A DNA stretch of 64,000 nt from Agromyces aurantiacus (GCF_016907355.1 NZ_JAFBBW010000001.1:496001-560000); one strand, 5' to 3'. Numbered from the stretch's first letter, positions 25,783 to 35,393 are shown. Notes: a model not told the origin generated them from the letters alone. Program-made: numbers and translations.

Positions 25783-27114
25783 TCAGGCGCGGCGGGCCGG
25801 GCTGGTGCGCTCGCGCGCGGCCGGCGCCGCGAGCCCGGCGACCACCATCAGGGCGAGCAGGAGCAGCAGACCGTTGAGGATGCCGAAGTGCTCGCCGAGG
25901 AAGCCGATGAGCGGCGGGCCGACCAGGAACGCGCAGTAGCCGATCATCGCCACCGCGGAGACGCGCGCCGCGGCATCCGCTCGATCGGGCACGTCGGCTG
26001 CAGCCGACATGCCCACCGGAAACGCCAGCGAGCAGCCGATGCCCCACAGGGCGGTGCCGACCACGAGCATCCAGGGCTCGCTCGCGAAGATGAACAGCGA
26101 GAGGCCGACGACGCCGATGCCGGCCATGACCTGGAGCACGATCACGCGACCGAAGCGGTCGATGACGGGGCCGCCGAGTACGCGGGCGCCCGTGATCGCG
26201 ACCGTGAACACCGTGAAGATCGCGGCACCCGTCGTCGCGTCGAGGCCGTGGCCGTCGACGACCGCGAGCGCGAGCCAGTCGTTGGCGCTGCCCTCCGCGA
26301 ACGACATGCCGAGCATGACGACGCCGATGAGCAGGAGCCGCACGTCGGCCCAGACCGCGAGGCTGCGCTTGAGGCGCACCGTCCAGGCCTCGCGCGGGGC
26401 GTCGGCGTGCGCGTCGTCGCCGAGCTCCTCGCGGACGGGCACGAACCGCACCGCGATCACGACGCCGACGGCGATGAACACCGCGATGATGCCGAGGTGC
26501 ACCGACACCGAGAGGGCGATGGCGGATGCCGCGGCCGCGAGCGCCGCGCCGGCGACCGTGCCGAAGCTGAAGAAGGCGTGCATGAGCGGCATGACGGTCT
26601 TGCCGAGCTCGCGCTCGGCCTCGGCGCCCTCGACGTTCATCATCACGTCGACCGCGCCGTTGCCGAAGCCGAACAGCGCGAGGCCGATGGCGACGAGCGC
26701 CACGCTCGGCAGTACCGACCCGCCCAGCCCGACGAGCACGAGCCCGGCCGCCGCCGTGACGAGCACGCCGATCATTCCGAGGCGCGCGCCGAACCGCGCC
26801 ATGAGCCAGGGCGCGCCGATCAGACCGAAGATGGATGCGATCGACCCGGCGAGGATGACGAGGCCGACGCCCTGCGTGCTCAGCCCGACGGCATCGCGCA
26901 CCGCGGGGATGCGCGCCACCCAGCTCGCGAGCCCGAAGCCCGAGAGGAAGAAGATCGCGAAGATCGCGTTGCGCCACGCGACGAGTTCACGGCGGGGGCG
27001 AGCGGATGCCGCGGCGGCGCGCGCGTCGGCGCGCGCCTCGGCGGCGCCGGGGGTCGGCGCGGCGTGCGGCTCGGGCTCGGTCATCGTCTCAACGGGGTCT
27101 CGGTGCTGCGACAT
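25783..27114 (-). CDS. MFS permease, YbjJ/fucose-permease-like
   Basis: 443 residues. A disordered Ala/Pro-rich N-terminus of about 45 residues precedes twelve predicted helices. The first helix region reads [20 protein letters not shown], typical of the YbjJ-like MFS branch; [15 protein letters not shown] follows as motif A. A long cytoplasmic loop splits the halves. Substrate is unknown, probably a sugar or related compound. The ATG is five bases after GAGG. Two copies of a palindrome 40-70 bases upstream match the one in front of the LacI gene at 30209, so this permease is likely the main target of that regulator. Confidence 0.85.
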   Translation of the reverse strand: MSQHRDPVETMTEPEPHAAPTPGAAEARADARAAAASARPRRELVAWRNAIFAIFFLSGFGLASWVARIPAVRDAVGLSTQGVGLVILAGSIASIFGLIGAPWLMARFGARLGMIGVLVTAAAGLVLVGLGGSVLPSVALVAIGLALFGFGNGAVDVMMNVEGAEAERELGKTVMPLMHAFFSFGTVAGAALAAAASAIALSVSVHLGIIAVFIAVGVVIAVRFVPVREELGDDAHADAPREAWTVRLKRSLAVWADVRLLLIGVVMLGMSFAEGSANDWLALAVVDGHGLDATTGAAIFTVFTVAITGARVLGGPVIDRFGRVIVLQVMAGIGVVGLSLFIFASEPWMLVVGTALWGIGCSLAFPVGMSAAADVPDRADAAARVSAVAMIGYCAFLVGPPLIGFLGEHFGILNGLLLLLALMVVAGLAAPAARERTSPARRA

Positions 27115-27152
27115 TACTGCCTCGTCGTCGTGGTGGTGTCGGAAGGATGGGG

Positions 27153-27187
27153 CTCGAATCGATTCGACTCGAATCGATTCGAGAGTA
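27153..27187 (-). promoter_or_regulatory. Tandem LacI-type operators and promoter of the MFS gene
   Basis: TCGAATCGATTCGA occurs at 27154-27167 and again at 27169-27182, with centres 15 bases apart. The second extends to the 16-bp palindrome CTCGAATCGATTCGAG (27168-27183). TACTCT (minus, 27187-27182) fits a -10 box, so the operators cover the start of transcription. Confidence 0.75.
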
Positions 27188-27371
27188 GCGCCGCCGCCCG
27201 CCGTGGTGCAAGCCGGCGTCACGGCGTTCTCGCAGGAAACGGGGGGTGGCGAGCCCGTCGATCGGCGTGTGATGATGTGGCCAATCGAGGACGACGCAAC
27301 TTGCACTGCGCCGTCCTCGTCCATGTCCGGGCGACCTCCGGTCCCGCGCCATCCGCCGCGCCAGCCATGGC
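27188..27371. other. Rest of the MFS/tdh divergent gap
   Basis: The gap between the two start codons is 356 bases. Outside the operators and the tdh promoter I see no gene; a weak GAGGACG/CGTCCTC inverted pair lies around 27288-27316. Confidence 0.4.
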
Positions 27372-27408
27372 TACGATGGGCGGGTCACCTCGACGCGCGC
27401 CGTGACCC
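27372..27408 (+). promoter_or_regulatory. tdh promoter and leader hairpin
   Basis: TACGAT (27372-27377) is a good -10 box. Just downstream, GGGTCAC (27382-27388) pairs with GTGACCC (27402-27408) across a 13-base loop, at the 5' end of an ~85-base leader. It could be an operator or an RNA stem. Confidence 0.45.
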
Positions 27409-27470
27409 TCGGTGCGTGGAACCCGGCGCCGGCCCACCCCGCGGGCGCCCGTACGCAGAAGGCACCGCCG

Positions 27471-28514
27471 ATGAAGGCCCTGTACAAGTCCGCGCCCGGC
27501 GCGGGACTCGAGTTCGTCGATCGCCCCGAGCCCGAGACGGGCCCCGCCGACGTCAAGATCCGCGTGCTCCGCACGGGCATCTGCGGCACCGACCTGCACA
27601 TCGAGCAATGGGACGACTGGGCCGCGTCCGAGATCCGCACGCCGTTGATCCCCGGCCACGAGTTCTACGGCGAGGTCGTCGAGGTCGGCGAGCTCGTGCA
27701 CGACGTCGCGGTCGGCGACCGGGTGTCGGGCGAGGGGCACATCGTGTGCGGAATGTGCCGCAACTGCCGCGCGGGCCGCCGGCAGATGTGCATCCGCACC
27801 AAGGGCGTGGGCCTGCACCGCGATGGCGCGTTCGCCGAGTACGTCGTGATCCCCGGCGAGAACGTCTGGGTGCACCACTCGCCCGTCGACCCCGAGGTCG
27901 GCGCGATCTTCGACCCGTTCGGCAACGCCGTGCACACCGCGCTCGCGTTCTCGGTCGTCGGGGAGGACGTGCTCGTCACGGGCTGCGGCCCGATCGGCCT
28001 CATGTCGATCGCGGTCGCGCGCCACGTCGGCGCCCGGTTCATCGTCGCGAGCGACGTGAGCCCGGCCCGCCTCGAGCTCGCGATGCGCATGGGCGCGGAT
28101 GCCACGGTCGACGTGTCGCGCGAGCGCATCCGCGACGTGCAGCCGCGCCTCGGCATGCGCGAGGGCTTCGACGTCGGCTTCGAGATGTCGGGATCGGCCA
28201 AGGCGCTGCCCGAGATGATCGAGAACATGAACCACGGCGGGCGCATCGCGCTGCTCGGCCTGCCGAGCGAGCCGTACGCGATCGACTGGGGCAAGGTCGT
28301 CACGCACATGCTCACGCTGAAGGGCATCTACGGGCGCGAGATGTTCGAGACGTGGAACTCGATGAGCGCGATGCTGCAGACGAGCGCCGAGCTGCGCTCG
28401 CGCGTGGCATCCATCATCAGCGACCGGTACCCGGCGCACGAGTGGCGGGCCGCGTTCGACGCGGCCGCGTCGGGCGGCGTCGGCAAGGTCATCCTCGACT
28501 GGACGGAGGTCTGA
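27471..28514 (+). CDS. tdh: L-threonine 3-dehydrogenase
   Basis: 347 residues. Oxidises L-threonine to 2-amino-3-ketobutyrate with NAD+. It is a zinc medium-chain dehydrogenase: catalytic ligands lie in [15 protein letters not shown] and [14 protein letters not shown], and four structural-zinc cysteines in [15 protein letters not shown]. The nucleotide-binding loop is [19 protein letters not shown]. Length and the [12 protein letters not shown] signature match Tdh. The start ATG follows AGAAGG. It is two bases ahead of kbl, its usual partner. Confidence 0.94.
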   Translation: MKALYKSAPGAGLEFVDRPEPETGPADVKIRVLRTGICGTDLHIEQWDDWAASEIRTPLIPGHEFYGEVVEVGELVHDVAVGDRVSGEGHIVCGMCRNCRAGRRQMCIRTKGVGLHRDGAFAEYVVIPGENVWVHHSPVDPEVGAIFDPFGNAVHTALAFSVVGEDVLVTGCGPIGLMSIAVARHVGARFIVASDVSPARLELAMRMGADATVDVSRERIRDVQPRLGMREGFDVGFEMSGSAKALPEMIENMNHGGRIALLGLPSEPYAIDWGKVVTHMLTLKGIYGREMFETWNSMSAMLQTSAELRSRVASIISDRYPAHEWRAAFDAAASGGVGKVILDWTEV

Positions 28515-28516
28515 GC

Positions 28517-29704
28517 ATGTACGGATCGGTGAAGGAGCAGTTGCGGGCCGAGCTCGACGAGATCGAGGCCGCCGGGCTCACCAAGCGCGAGCGCGGCATC
28601 CACGGCCCGCAGTCCTCCGAGATCGAGGTCGCGGGGCGCGAGGTGCTCAACTTCTGCGCGAACAACTACCTCGGCCTCGCGAACGACCCGCGCATCGTCG
28701 CCGCCGCGCACCGCGGCCTCGACGAGTGGGGCTACGGCCTGGCGAGCGTGCGGTTCATCTGCGGCACGCAGGAGCTGCACCTCGAACTCGAGCGGCGGGT
28801 GTCCGAATTCCTCGGCTACGACGACACCATCCTCTTCTCGTCGTGCTTCGACGCGAACGGCGGCGTCTTCGAGGTGCTCTTCGGCGCGGATGACGCGATC
28901 ATCTCCGATGAGCTGAACCACGCGTCGATCATCGACGGCATCCGGCTCTCGAAGGCGCAGCGGTTCCGCTACCGGAACCGCGACCTGGCCGACCTCGAGG
29001 CGCAGCTGCAGGCGGCCTCCGGCGCTCGGCGCCGCGTGATCGTGACCGACGGCGTGTTCTCGATGGACGGCTACGTCGCGCCCCTGCGCGAGATCTGCGA
29101 CCTCGCCGACGCGTACGACGCGCTCGTCTTCGTCGACGACTCCCACGCCGTCGGGTTCGTCGGCGAGCACGGCCGCGGAACGCCCGAGCTCTGCGGCGTC
29201 GAGGGCCGGGTCGACATCACGACCGGCACGTTCGGCAAGGCGCTCGGCGGCGCATCCGGCGGCTATGTCGCCGCACGGCAGGAGATCGTCGACCTGCTGC
29301 GCCAGCGCGCCCGGCCGTACCTGTTCTCGAACACGCTCGCGCCGATGATCGTGGCCGGCACGCTCGAGGCGCTGCGGCTCGTGACCGAATCGGGCGATCT
29401 GCGGCAGCGGCTCGTGGCGAACGCCGCGCTGTTCCGGCAGCTCATGACCGAGGCGGGCTTCGAGCTGCTCCCCGGCTCGCACCCGATCGTGCCGGTCATG
29501 TTCGGCGACGCCGCGCTCACGGCGCGGATCGCCGACGCGCTGCAGGAGCGCGGCGTGTACGTGACGGCGTTCTCGTACCCCGTCGTGCCGAAGGGCAAGG
29601 CGCGCATCCGCGTGCAGCTGTCGGCGGCGCACACCGAGGACGAGATCCGTCGCTGCGTCGCCGCGTTCGCCGAGGCGCGTGACGCGGTGGTCGCGGCGGC
29701 GTAA
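28517..29704 (+). CDS. kbl: Glycine C-acetyltransferase (2-amino-3-ketobutyrate CoA ligase)
   Basis: 395 residues. A PLP enzyme of the alpha-oxoamine synthase family that splits 2-amino-3-ketobutyrate with CoA into glycine and acetyl-CoA, completing threonine degradation begun by Tdh. Motifs: [47 protein letters not shown] and the PLP-lysine segment [16 protein letters not shown]. The start is two bases after the tdh stop, so the pair is an operon. Confidence 0.95.
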   Translation: MYGSVKEQLRAELDEIEAAGLTKRERGIHGPQSSEIEVAGREVLNFCANNYLGLANDPRIVAAAHRGLDEWGYGLASVRFICGTQELHLELERRVSEFLGYDDTILFSSCFDANGGVFEVLFGADDAIISDELNHASIIDGIRLSKAQRFRYRNRDLADLEAQLQAASGARRRVIVTDGVFSMDGYVAPLREICDLADAYDALVFVDDSHAVGFVGEHGRGTPELCGVEGRVDITTGTFGKALGGASGGYVAARQEIVDLLRQRARPYLFSNTLAPMIVAGTLEALRLVTESGDLRQRLVANAALFRQLMTEAGFELLPGSHPIVPVMFGDAALTARIADALQERGVYVTAFSYPVVPKGKARIRVQLSAAHTEDEIRRCVAAFAEARDAVVAAA

Positions 29705-29733
29705 CGTCGCCCGCGACACCGAGGAGGCGCGAG

Positions 29734-30162
29734 ATGCCCGAGACCCACGTCGCCACATCGCGGATCGAGATCGATGCTCCACCCGAGCGCGTCTGGTCGG
29801 TGATCACCGACCCGACGGCCGCGCGCGAGTTCATGTTCGGCACCGAGCTGGAGACCGACTGGGCGGTCGGCGGAGCGATCCGTTGGCGCGGCGAGTACGA
29901 GGGGACGTCGTACGAGGACCACGGCGTCGTGCTCGAGTTCGCGCCGCCGCGCCGGCTCGTGAACACGCACTTCAGTCCGCTGAGCGGCCAGGAGGACGTG
30001 CCGGAGAACCACCACACGATGACCTGGACGCTCGAGGGCGACGGCCCGACCGTCCTGACGCTCGCGCAGGACAACAATCCGACGCCCGAGGCGGCCGCCC
30101 ACTCGCAGCGCAACTGGGACGCCCTGCTGGCGACCGTCAAGTCGATCGCCGAGCGCTCGTGA
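29734..30162 (+). CDS. SRPBCC (AHSA1-like) domain protein
   Basis: 142 residues forming one START/AHSA1-like ligand-binding fold: the opening RIEIDAPPERVWSVITDPTA, the central GGAIRWRGEYEGTSYEDHG and the closing helix with AAAHSQRNWDALLATV are typical. The ligand or partner is unknown. The ATG is preceded by GGAGG. It lies 29 bases after kbl and may be read from the same mRNA, but a metabolic link is not evident. Confidence 0.85.
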   Translation: MPETHVATSRIEIDAPPERVWSVITDPTAAREFMFGTELETDWAVGGAIRWRGEYEGTSYEDHGVVLEFAPPRRLVNTHFSPLSGQEDVPENHHTMTWTLEGDGPTVLTLAQDNNPTPEAAAHSQRNWDALLATVKSIAERS

Positions 30163-30178
30163 CGACACGCTCAGCCCG

Positions 30179-30202
30179 CTCGAATCGATTCGACCGTACA
30201 AT
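30179..30202 (+). promoter_or_regulatory. LacI autoregulatory operator and -10 box
   Basis: TCGAATCGATTCGA at 30180-30193 is identical to the two operators in front of the MFS permease. It occupies the -35/-10 spacer and ends four bases before TACAAT (30197-30202), a strong -10 box. The GTG start is six bases beyond, so the mRNA is leaderless. Confidence 0.75.
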
Positions 30203-30208
30203 CGGATC

Positions 30209-31288
30209 GTGACCATCGAATCGACCGCGCCCGAGACCGGTGCGATCTCGCGCGTGACGCTGGCCGACGTCGCCGCACGCGCAGGCGTCTCGGCGTCGAC
30301 CGCGTCGCTCGCCTTCAGCGGCTCCGGCCCCGTGTCGGACGCCACGAAGGAGCGCGTGCTCGCCGCGGCCGCGGAGCTCGGCTACGCCGGGCCCGACCCC
30401 CGCGCGCGGTCCCTGCGACGGGGACGCTCGGGCATCGTGGGCGTCGTGCTCGAGGAGCGCGTGCGCGCGGCCTTCCTCGACCCGGTCAAGATCCAGACCC
30501 TCGACGGGCTCACCGAGGGCATCGCGCCGCTCGGCGCGGGCCTGCTGCTGTTCACCGACTCCGGCGACCCCGCCGCACCGGTCAGCCTCGACACCGCGCC
30601 GGTCGATGCCGTCGTGCTCATCGGGTGCAGCCCCAAGTTCTTCCGCCAGGTCGAGGCCCTGCAGCGCCGGGGCATCCCCATGGTCGCCATCGAGGGGGCG
30701 CCCGGCGGCGGCATCCCCGAGATCACGATCGACAACCGCGAGGCGACGCGCCTCGGCGCCGAGCACCTGCGCAGCCTGGGCCACACCGACGTGGTGACCG
30801 TCACGCTGCCGTTCGAGCCCGGCCGCACGCGCGGGCCGCTCACGCCCGAGATCGAGGCGGCCGCCACGGTCGACACGGCCGTCGAGCGGTTGCGCGGCGC
30901 GCGCGACGTCTACCCGGGCCTGCGCGCGCAGGTCGCCGCCGCGAGCTCGATCGAGGAGGGGCTCGAGGCGGGCCGGGCCGTGCTGGCGGATGCCGCGACG
31001 CGCCCGACCGCGATCATCGCGCAATCCGACCTGCTCGCCGCCGGCGTCATCCGCGCGGCCGAGGAGCTGGGCCTGAGCGTGCCGGGCGACGTCAGCGTGA
31101 TCGGCTTCGACGGCATCCGCGTCGACGGCCTGCAGCACGACCTGACCACGCTCGTGCAGCCGTCGGTCGCGAAGGGCCGCGCCGCGGGCGAGGCGGTCGT
31201 GCGGATGCTGTCGGGCGAACCGGCCGCCGGCACCGATTTCACGAGCACCCTCCACGTGGGCGACACCACGGCCCGGCCGCGCGCCTGA
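30209..31288 (+). CDS. LacI-family transcriptional regulator
   Basis: 359 residues. The N-terminal helix-turn-helix is VTLADVAARAGVSASTASLA followed by the hinge helix region ELGYAGPDPRARSLRRG. The remainder is a periplasmic-binding-protein-like sensor domain, with the late motif VPGDVSVIGFDGIRVDGLQH and QPSVAKGRAAGE. It should bind the shared 14-bp palindrome, repressing itself and the YbjJ-like permease 3 kb away. The inducer is presumably the permease substrate. The intervening tdh-kbl genes carry no copy of the operator. Confidence 0.9.
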   Translation: MTIESTAPETGAISRVTLADVAARAGVSASTASLAFSGSGPVSDATKERVLAAAAELGYAGPDPRARSLRRGRSGIVGVVLEERVRAAFLDPVKIQTLDGLTEGIAPLGAGLLLFTDSGDPAAPVSLDTAPVDAVVLIGCSPKFFRQVEALQRRGIPMVAIEGAPGGGIPEITIDNREATRLGAEHLRSLGHTDVVTVTLPFEPGRTRGPLTPEIEAAATVDTAVERLRGARDVYPGLRAQVAAASSIEEGLEAGRAVLADAATRPTAIIAQSDLLAAGVIRAAEELGLSVPGDVSVIGFDGIRVDGLQHDLTTLVQPSVAKGRAAGEAVVRMLSGEPAAGTDFTSTLHVGDTTARPRA

Positions 31289-31307
31289 CCCCGCGCGCTG
31301 CCGCCCC

Positions 31308-31386
31308 GGACGCCGCGCGCTGCGCCCCCGGACGCCGCGCGCTGCGCCCCCGGACGCCGCGCGCTGCGCCCCCGGACGCCGCGCCC
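31308..31386. repeat. 22-bp tandem repeat
   Basis: Units beginning GGACGCCGCGCGCTGCGC followed by a C-run start at 31308, 31330, 31352 and 31374: three full copies plus a partial one. A degenerate copy precedes them right after the lacI stop. Confidence 0.8.
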
Positions 31387-31427
31387 GCCCTCGCCCGCGC
31401 GCTCTCGCCCGCGCGCTCCGCGCACGA

Positions 31428-31515
31428 CGTCCAGTTCTGCGGATATACGATCCGCCACCCCGGCGGATGGACGGCATCAGCGGCGCGCCCGATCGTATAT
31501 CCGCAGAACTGGACG
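31428..31515. repeat. Long perfect inverted repeat, 25-bp arms
   Basis: The arm at 31428-31452 starts CGTCCAGTTCTGCGG and ends TATACGATC. Its exact reverse complement is at 31491-31515. The 38-base loop includes a smaller hairpin TCCGCC/GGCGGA. Arm GC is ~52%, far below the surroundings. There is no U-tract and both neighbours read in the same direction. Confidence 0.85.
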
Positions 31516-31556
31516 GGCGCGCGGCATCCCACGCGGCTCGCCGCCGACCCACTGCC

Positions 31557-31562
31557 TAGGCT
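31557..31562 (+). promoter_or_regulatory. -10 box, leaderless promoter of M20 hydrolase
   Basis: TAGGCT, six bases before the ATG at 31569, no ribosome site. Confidence 0.55.
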
Positions 31563-31568
31563 GCGGAC

Positions 31569-32804
31569 ATGGGCATCGACCTCGCCGAGCTGTACCGCGA
31601 CCTGCACGCCAACCCCGAGCTGAGCTACCAGGAGCACCGCACGGCGGGCATCGCCGCCGACCACCTGCGCGGGCTCGGGTACGAGGTGACCACCGGGCTC
31701 GGCGGCACGGGGGTGCTCGGCGTGCTCCGCAACGGCGACGGGCCGACCGTGCTGCTGCGCGCCGACATGGACGCGCTTCCCGTCGAGGAGGCGACCGGCC
31801 TCGAGTACGCGAGCACGCGGCGCGGGATCGACCCCGCGGGCGCCGACGTGCCCGTGATGCACGCGTGCGGGCACGATGTCCACGTCACGTGCCTCGTCGG
31901 CTCGGCCGAGCGACTCGCCGCCGAGCGCGAGCGGTGGCGTGGCACCCTGGCGGTCGTGTTCCAGCCCGCCGAGGAGCTCGGCTCGGGCGCGCACGCGCTC
32001 GCGCGCGACGGCCTGTTCGAGCGCATCCCGCGGCCCGACGTCGTGCTCGGCCAGCACGTCGCGCCGTTCCCGGCCGGGTACGCCGCGATCCACCCCGGTG
32101 TCGCGTTCGCGGGCGACGACTCGCTCACGATCGTGCTGCACGGTGCGGGCGGGCATGGGTCGCGCCCCGAGACCACCGTCGATCCGGTCGTGCTCGCGGC
32201 ATCCGTCATCACGCGACTGCAGGCCGTGGTCTCGCGCGAGATCGCCGCGACCGAGTCGGCCGTCGTATCCGTGGGGCAGGTGCACGCCGGCAAGAAGAAC
32301 AACATCATCCCGTCCGAGGCCCGGCTCGGGCTCAGCGTGCGCACCTTCGACGCGCACGTGCGCGAGCGCGTGCTCGCCGCCATCGAGCGGATCGTGCACG
32401 CCGAGGCCGCGGCATCCGTTGCCCCGACGCCGCCCGAGATCATCACGGACGGTGAGTTCCCGCCGACCGTCAACGACGCCGCCGCGACGGAGCGCACGGC
32501 CGCGGCCCTGCGGCGTGCGCTCGGCGACGAGCGCGTGATCGACCCCGGCGTGGTCTCGGGGAGCGAGGATGTCGGCGTGCTCGCCGACGCGGGCGGTGCG
32601 CCGCTCGCGTACTGGGTGCTCGGCGGCGCCGATCCCGCCCTGTTCGAGGACTTCCTGCGCACCGGACGACTGCCCGATGTGCCGTCGAACCACTCGCCGC
32701 ACTACGCGCCCGTGATCGAGCCGACGCTCGCCACGGGGGTCGACGCGCTCGTCGCAGCGGCGCGCGAGTGGTTGGCCGAGCCCGAGGCCGCCCCGGCCCC
32801 CTGA
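31569..32804 (+). CDS. M20-family amidohydrolase (hippurate hydrolase-like)
   Basis: 411 residues. Predicted to hydrolyse N-acyl amino acids or similar amides with two metal ions. Motifs are RDLHANPELSYQEHRTAGIA, LLRADMDALPVEE (metal Asp region), MHACGHDVHVTCLVG (metal Cys/His), FQPAEELGSGAHAL (catalytic Glu) and GSEDVGVL near the end. The dimerisation domain lies around residues 185-295 (HGAGGHGSRPETTVDPV). The exact substrate, such as hippurate, IAA-amino acid or N-acetyl amino acid, cannot be decided. It is monocistronic. Confidence 0.9.
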   Translation: MGIDLAELYRDLHANPELSYQEHRTAGIAADHLRGLGYEVTTGLGGTGVLGVLRNGDGPTVLLRADMDALPVEEATGLEYASTRRGIDPAGADVPVMHACGHDVHVTCLVGSAERLAAERERWRGTLAVVFQPAEELGSGAHALARDGLFERIPRPDVVLGQHVAPFPAGYAAIHPGVAFAGDDSLTIVLHGAGGHGSRPETTVDPVVLAASVITRLQAVVSREIAATESAVVSVGQVHAGKKNNIIPSEARLGLSVRTFDAHVRERVLAAIERIVHAEAAASVAPTPPEIITDGEFPPTVNDAAATERTAAALRRALGDERVIDPGVVSGSEDVGVLADAGGAPLAYWVLGGADPALFEDFLRTGRLPDVPSNHSPHYAPVIEPTLATGVDALVAAAREWLAEPEAAPAP

Positions 32805-32852
32805 GCGCTGGCCCGAGCGTCGGCCGGCGCGTCCGCCGGCGCCCCCGCGCGA

Positions 32853-33584
32853 TCAGGAGGGCTCGATCCGACCCGACCCGGAGATGGTGCTGCGGATCTC
32901 CGGCCGGCCGGAGTAGCGCACGGTCCCGCTGCCCGAGAGCGTGACGTCGAGCGAGTCGGACACGTCGACGGACACGCCGCCCGATCCCGAGAGCACGATC
33001 TGGGCCGACTGCGCGCTCAACCCACCGGCGTCGATGTCGCCGGAGCCGCTGACGTTCACCGCGAGCCGGTCGGTGCGCCCCTCGACCATGATGGAGCCGG
33101 ATCCGCTGATCGAGGCGTCCACCGACTCGGCATCGACCCGGTCGGTCTCGATCTCACCGGAGCCGCGGATGTCGAGGGAGACCTCGCTCGCGTCCCCGAA
33201 CTCGGCGGAGACGTCGCCGGACCCCTCGATGACCACCGACTGGAGCGAGGTCACCGTCACGTCGATGTCGAGGTCCTGCTCGCCCACGATCAGGGGGCCG
33301 CGCCCGACCTCGATGACGAGCCGGTCCCCGTCCACCTCGGTGGAGAGGCGCTGCAGCACGTTCTCGCCGCCGGTGACCGTGAGCGCGGGCGCATCGCCCA
33401 GTCGCACGGTGAGGTCGCCCGCCGTGCGGAACACGATCTCGCTCGCGTCGTCGATGTCGCGATCCTCCGTGGTGCGGTCTCCGGCGTTCACGAACGGCAC
33501 GCATGCGGTGAGCGCGAGCACGGTCGAGCCGACGGCGGCGACCATGCCGGCGGTGCGGATGACGGTGGCGCGTCGGGTGGACAT
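32853..33584 (-). CDS. DUF2807 (GIN-domain) lipoprotein
   Basis: 243 residues. Signal peptide with lipobox LTAC near residue 27, so the mature protein is a membrane-anchored lipoprotein. The rest is a repetitive right-handed beta structure with many GSG turns (VIEGSGDVSAEF, DIRGSGEIETD, NVSGSGDIDAGG, LSGSGTVRYSG), the hallmark of DUF2807 head domains. Function is unknown. GGAGGAAGG precedes the ATG. Confidence 0.88.
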   Translation of the reverse strand: MSTRRATVIRTAGMVAAVGSTVLALTACVPFVNAGDRTTEDRDIDDASEIVFRTAGDLTVRLGDAPALTVTGGENVLQRLSTEVDGDRLVIEVGRGPLIVGEQDLDIDVTVTSLQSVVIEGSGDVSAEFGDASEVSLDIRGSGEIETDRVDAESVDASISGSGSIMVEGRTDRLAVNVSGSGDIDAGGLSAQSAQIVLSGSGGVSVDVSDSLDVTLSGSGTVRYSGRPEIRSTISGSGRIEPS

Positions 33585-33660
33585 GGCGGTTCCTTCCTCC
33601 GGCGGACGTCCCGACGCTAGCCGAGCCGCTCGCGCACCGTCGGGCCGTTGGTCACTCCGC

Positions 33661-35022
33661 CTACGCAGGCGCGCCGGTCACCATCCACGCCGCGCCGCGC
33701 GCCCGGAGCGACAGCGTCACGGCGCGCGCCGCGAGGTAGCCGACCGCGAACGCCGCGGTCAGCGCCGCGAGCGCCAGCGCGCCGGGCACGTCGGCCCCCG
33801 CGCCATCCGCCCACCACACGACGCCGAACGCGAGCGGCACGAACACCGCGAGGTTCACGAGCCCCGTCCAGGCGAGGTAGCGCGCGTCGCCCGCGCCGAT
33901 GAGCACGCCGTCGAGCACGAACACGAGCCCGCCCAGCGGCGCGGACAGTCCGAGCACGACGAGCGAGGGCGGGAGCAGCGCCGCCACGTCGGCCGACGAG
34001 GTGAACAATGCGGGCAGCACCCACGCCATCGCGATGACGAGGGCGCCGATGACCGCGCCCGAGCCGATGCCCCACTCGACGCACCGCCGCAGGACGGCGC
34101 GCACCTGCGCGACGTCGCCGGCGCCGAGCCCCTTGCCGATGAGGGCCTGCGCGGCGATCGCGAGCGCGTCGAGCGCGAAGCCCAGGGTGAAGTAGATCGT
34201 GATGGCGACCTGATACGCCGCGAGCTCGTCGCGGCCGAGCGACGTCGCCGCCCACGTCGCGAGCAGCAGCGCCGCGCGCAGGCTCAGCGTCCGCAGGAAC
34301 AGCCACCCGCCCGACCGCGCGCCGCGCAGCACGCCCGCGTGGTGCGGCCACGGGCTCGCGCCGACCCGCGCGACGTGCCGCGCGACGACGCCGAGGTAGA
34401 CGAGCACCATGCCCCACTGCGCGACGACCGTGCCCAAGGCCGACCCCGCGATGCCCCAACCGAGCCCGTAGATGAAGAGCGCGTTCAGCGCGATGTTCGC
34501 GGCGAAGCCGGTGCCCGCGACGTAGAGCGGGGTGCGCGTGTCCTGGAGGCCGCGCAGCAGGCCCGTCGCGGCGAACACCACGAGCATCGCGGGGAGCCCC
34601 GCCATCGAGATCGAGAGGTAGACGGATGCCTCGGCGGTCACGTCGGCGGACGCGCCGAAGGCGCCCACGAGCCACGGCGCGGCGAGCCATCCGAGCACCG
34701 CCAGCAGCACGCCGAGCCCGAGCGCGAGCCAGAGCCCGTCGACGCCCGACGCGACCGCGCCGCGCTCGTCGCCCGCGCCGAGCCGCCGCGCGACCGCGGG
34801 CGTGGTCGCATAGGCGAGGAAGATCATCAGGCCGATGATCGTCTGCAGCACGGCGCTCGCGAGGCCGAGCCCGGCGAGCGGTGCGGCGCCCAGGTGGCCC
34901 ACCATGGCGGTGTCGGCGAGGAGGAACAGCGGCTCGGCGACGAGCGCGCCGAGCGCGGGCACGGCGAGGCGCAGGATGTCGCGGTCGACGGCCCGACGCG
35001 CGACGACGGGAGCGGTGCTCAC
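33661..35022 (-). CDS. MATE-family (DinF-type) efflux protein
   Basis: 453 residues, twelve predicted helices in two related halves. The N-terminal ILRLAVPALGALVAEPLFLL and ADTAMVGHLGAAPLAGLGLA are typical of the DinF branch of multidrug/oligosaccharide/polysaccharide exporters. It should export organic compounds by Na+ or H+ antiport. The GTG start overlaps the stop of the upstream yccF-like gene by four bases (GTGA). Confidence 0.9.
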   Translation of the reverse strand: MSTAPVVARRAVDRDILRLAVPALGALVAEPLFLLADTAMVGHLGAAPLAGLGLASAVLQTIIGLMIFLAYATTPAVARRLGAGDERGAVASGVDGLWLALGLGVLLAVLGWLAAPWLVGAFGASADVTAEASVYLSISMAGLPAMLVVFAATGLLRGLQDTRTPLYVAGTGFAANIALNALFIYGLGWGIAGSALGTVVAQWGMVLVYLGVVARHVARVGASPWPHHAGVLRGARSGGWLFLRTLSLRAALLLATWAATSLGRDELAAYQVAITIYFTLGFALDALAIAAQALIGKGLGAGDVAQVRAVLRRCVEWGIGSGAVIGALVIAMAWVLPALFTSSADVAALLPPSLVVLGLSAPLGGLVFVLDGVLIGAGDARYLAWTGLVNLAVFVPLAFGVVWWADGAGADVPGALALAALTAAFAVGYLAARAVTLSLRARGAAWMVTGAPA

Positions 35023-35393
35023 CTCGACTCGACGATCTCCTTGCCGAGCGGCGCGAGCGAGACCGGGATCAGCTTGAAGTTCGCGATGCCGAGCGGGATG
35101 CCGATGATCGTCAGGCACATGAGGACGCCCGTGATGAGGTGCTCGAGCGCGAGCCACCAGCCGGCGAGCAGCACCCACACGACGTTGCCGAGGAACGAGA
35201 ACACGCCCGAGCGCGGCTTGGACACGACCTCGCGCCCGAACGGCCACAGCGAGTAGTTCGCGATGCGGAACGAGGCGATGCCCCACGGGATCGTGACGAT
35301 GAGCACGCACATGATCAGGCCCGCGAGCATGTACCCGATCCAGAGCCAGATGCCCGCGAGGATGAGCCAGACGACGTTCAGGATCGTGTTCAT
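35019..35393 (-). CDS. YccF-domain inner membrane protein
   Basis: 124 residues with two tandem YccF domains: each has a hydrophobic pair of helices ending in a conserved proline-containing loop (VTIPWGIASFRIANYSLWPF and IGIPLGIANFKLIPVSLAPL). Found widely; function unknown. It is the first gene of a two-gene unit with the MATE exporter. GGAGG lies upstream of the ATG. Confidence 0.88.
   Translation of the reverse strand: MNTILNVVWLILAGIWLWIGYMLAGLIMCVLIVTIPWGIASFRIANYSLWPFGREVVSKPRSGVFSFLGNVVWVLLAGWWLALEHLITGVLMCLTIIGIPLGIANFKLIPVSLAPLGKEIVESR

Noticed and set aside
27184..27324. Short minus-strand frame extending the MFS gene upstream
   Set aside because: It would run through the operators and the -10 box, and the ATG at 27114 has a good ribosome site.
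31308..31386. Tandem repeat as CRISPR
   Set aside because: Units are contiguous without spacers and GC-rich; it is a simple tandem repeat with no cas genes near.
31428..31515. Inverted repeat as insertion sequence ends
   Set aside because: Only 38 bases lie between the arms, there is no transposase and no target-site duplication is evident.
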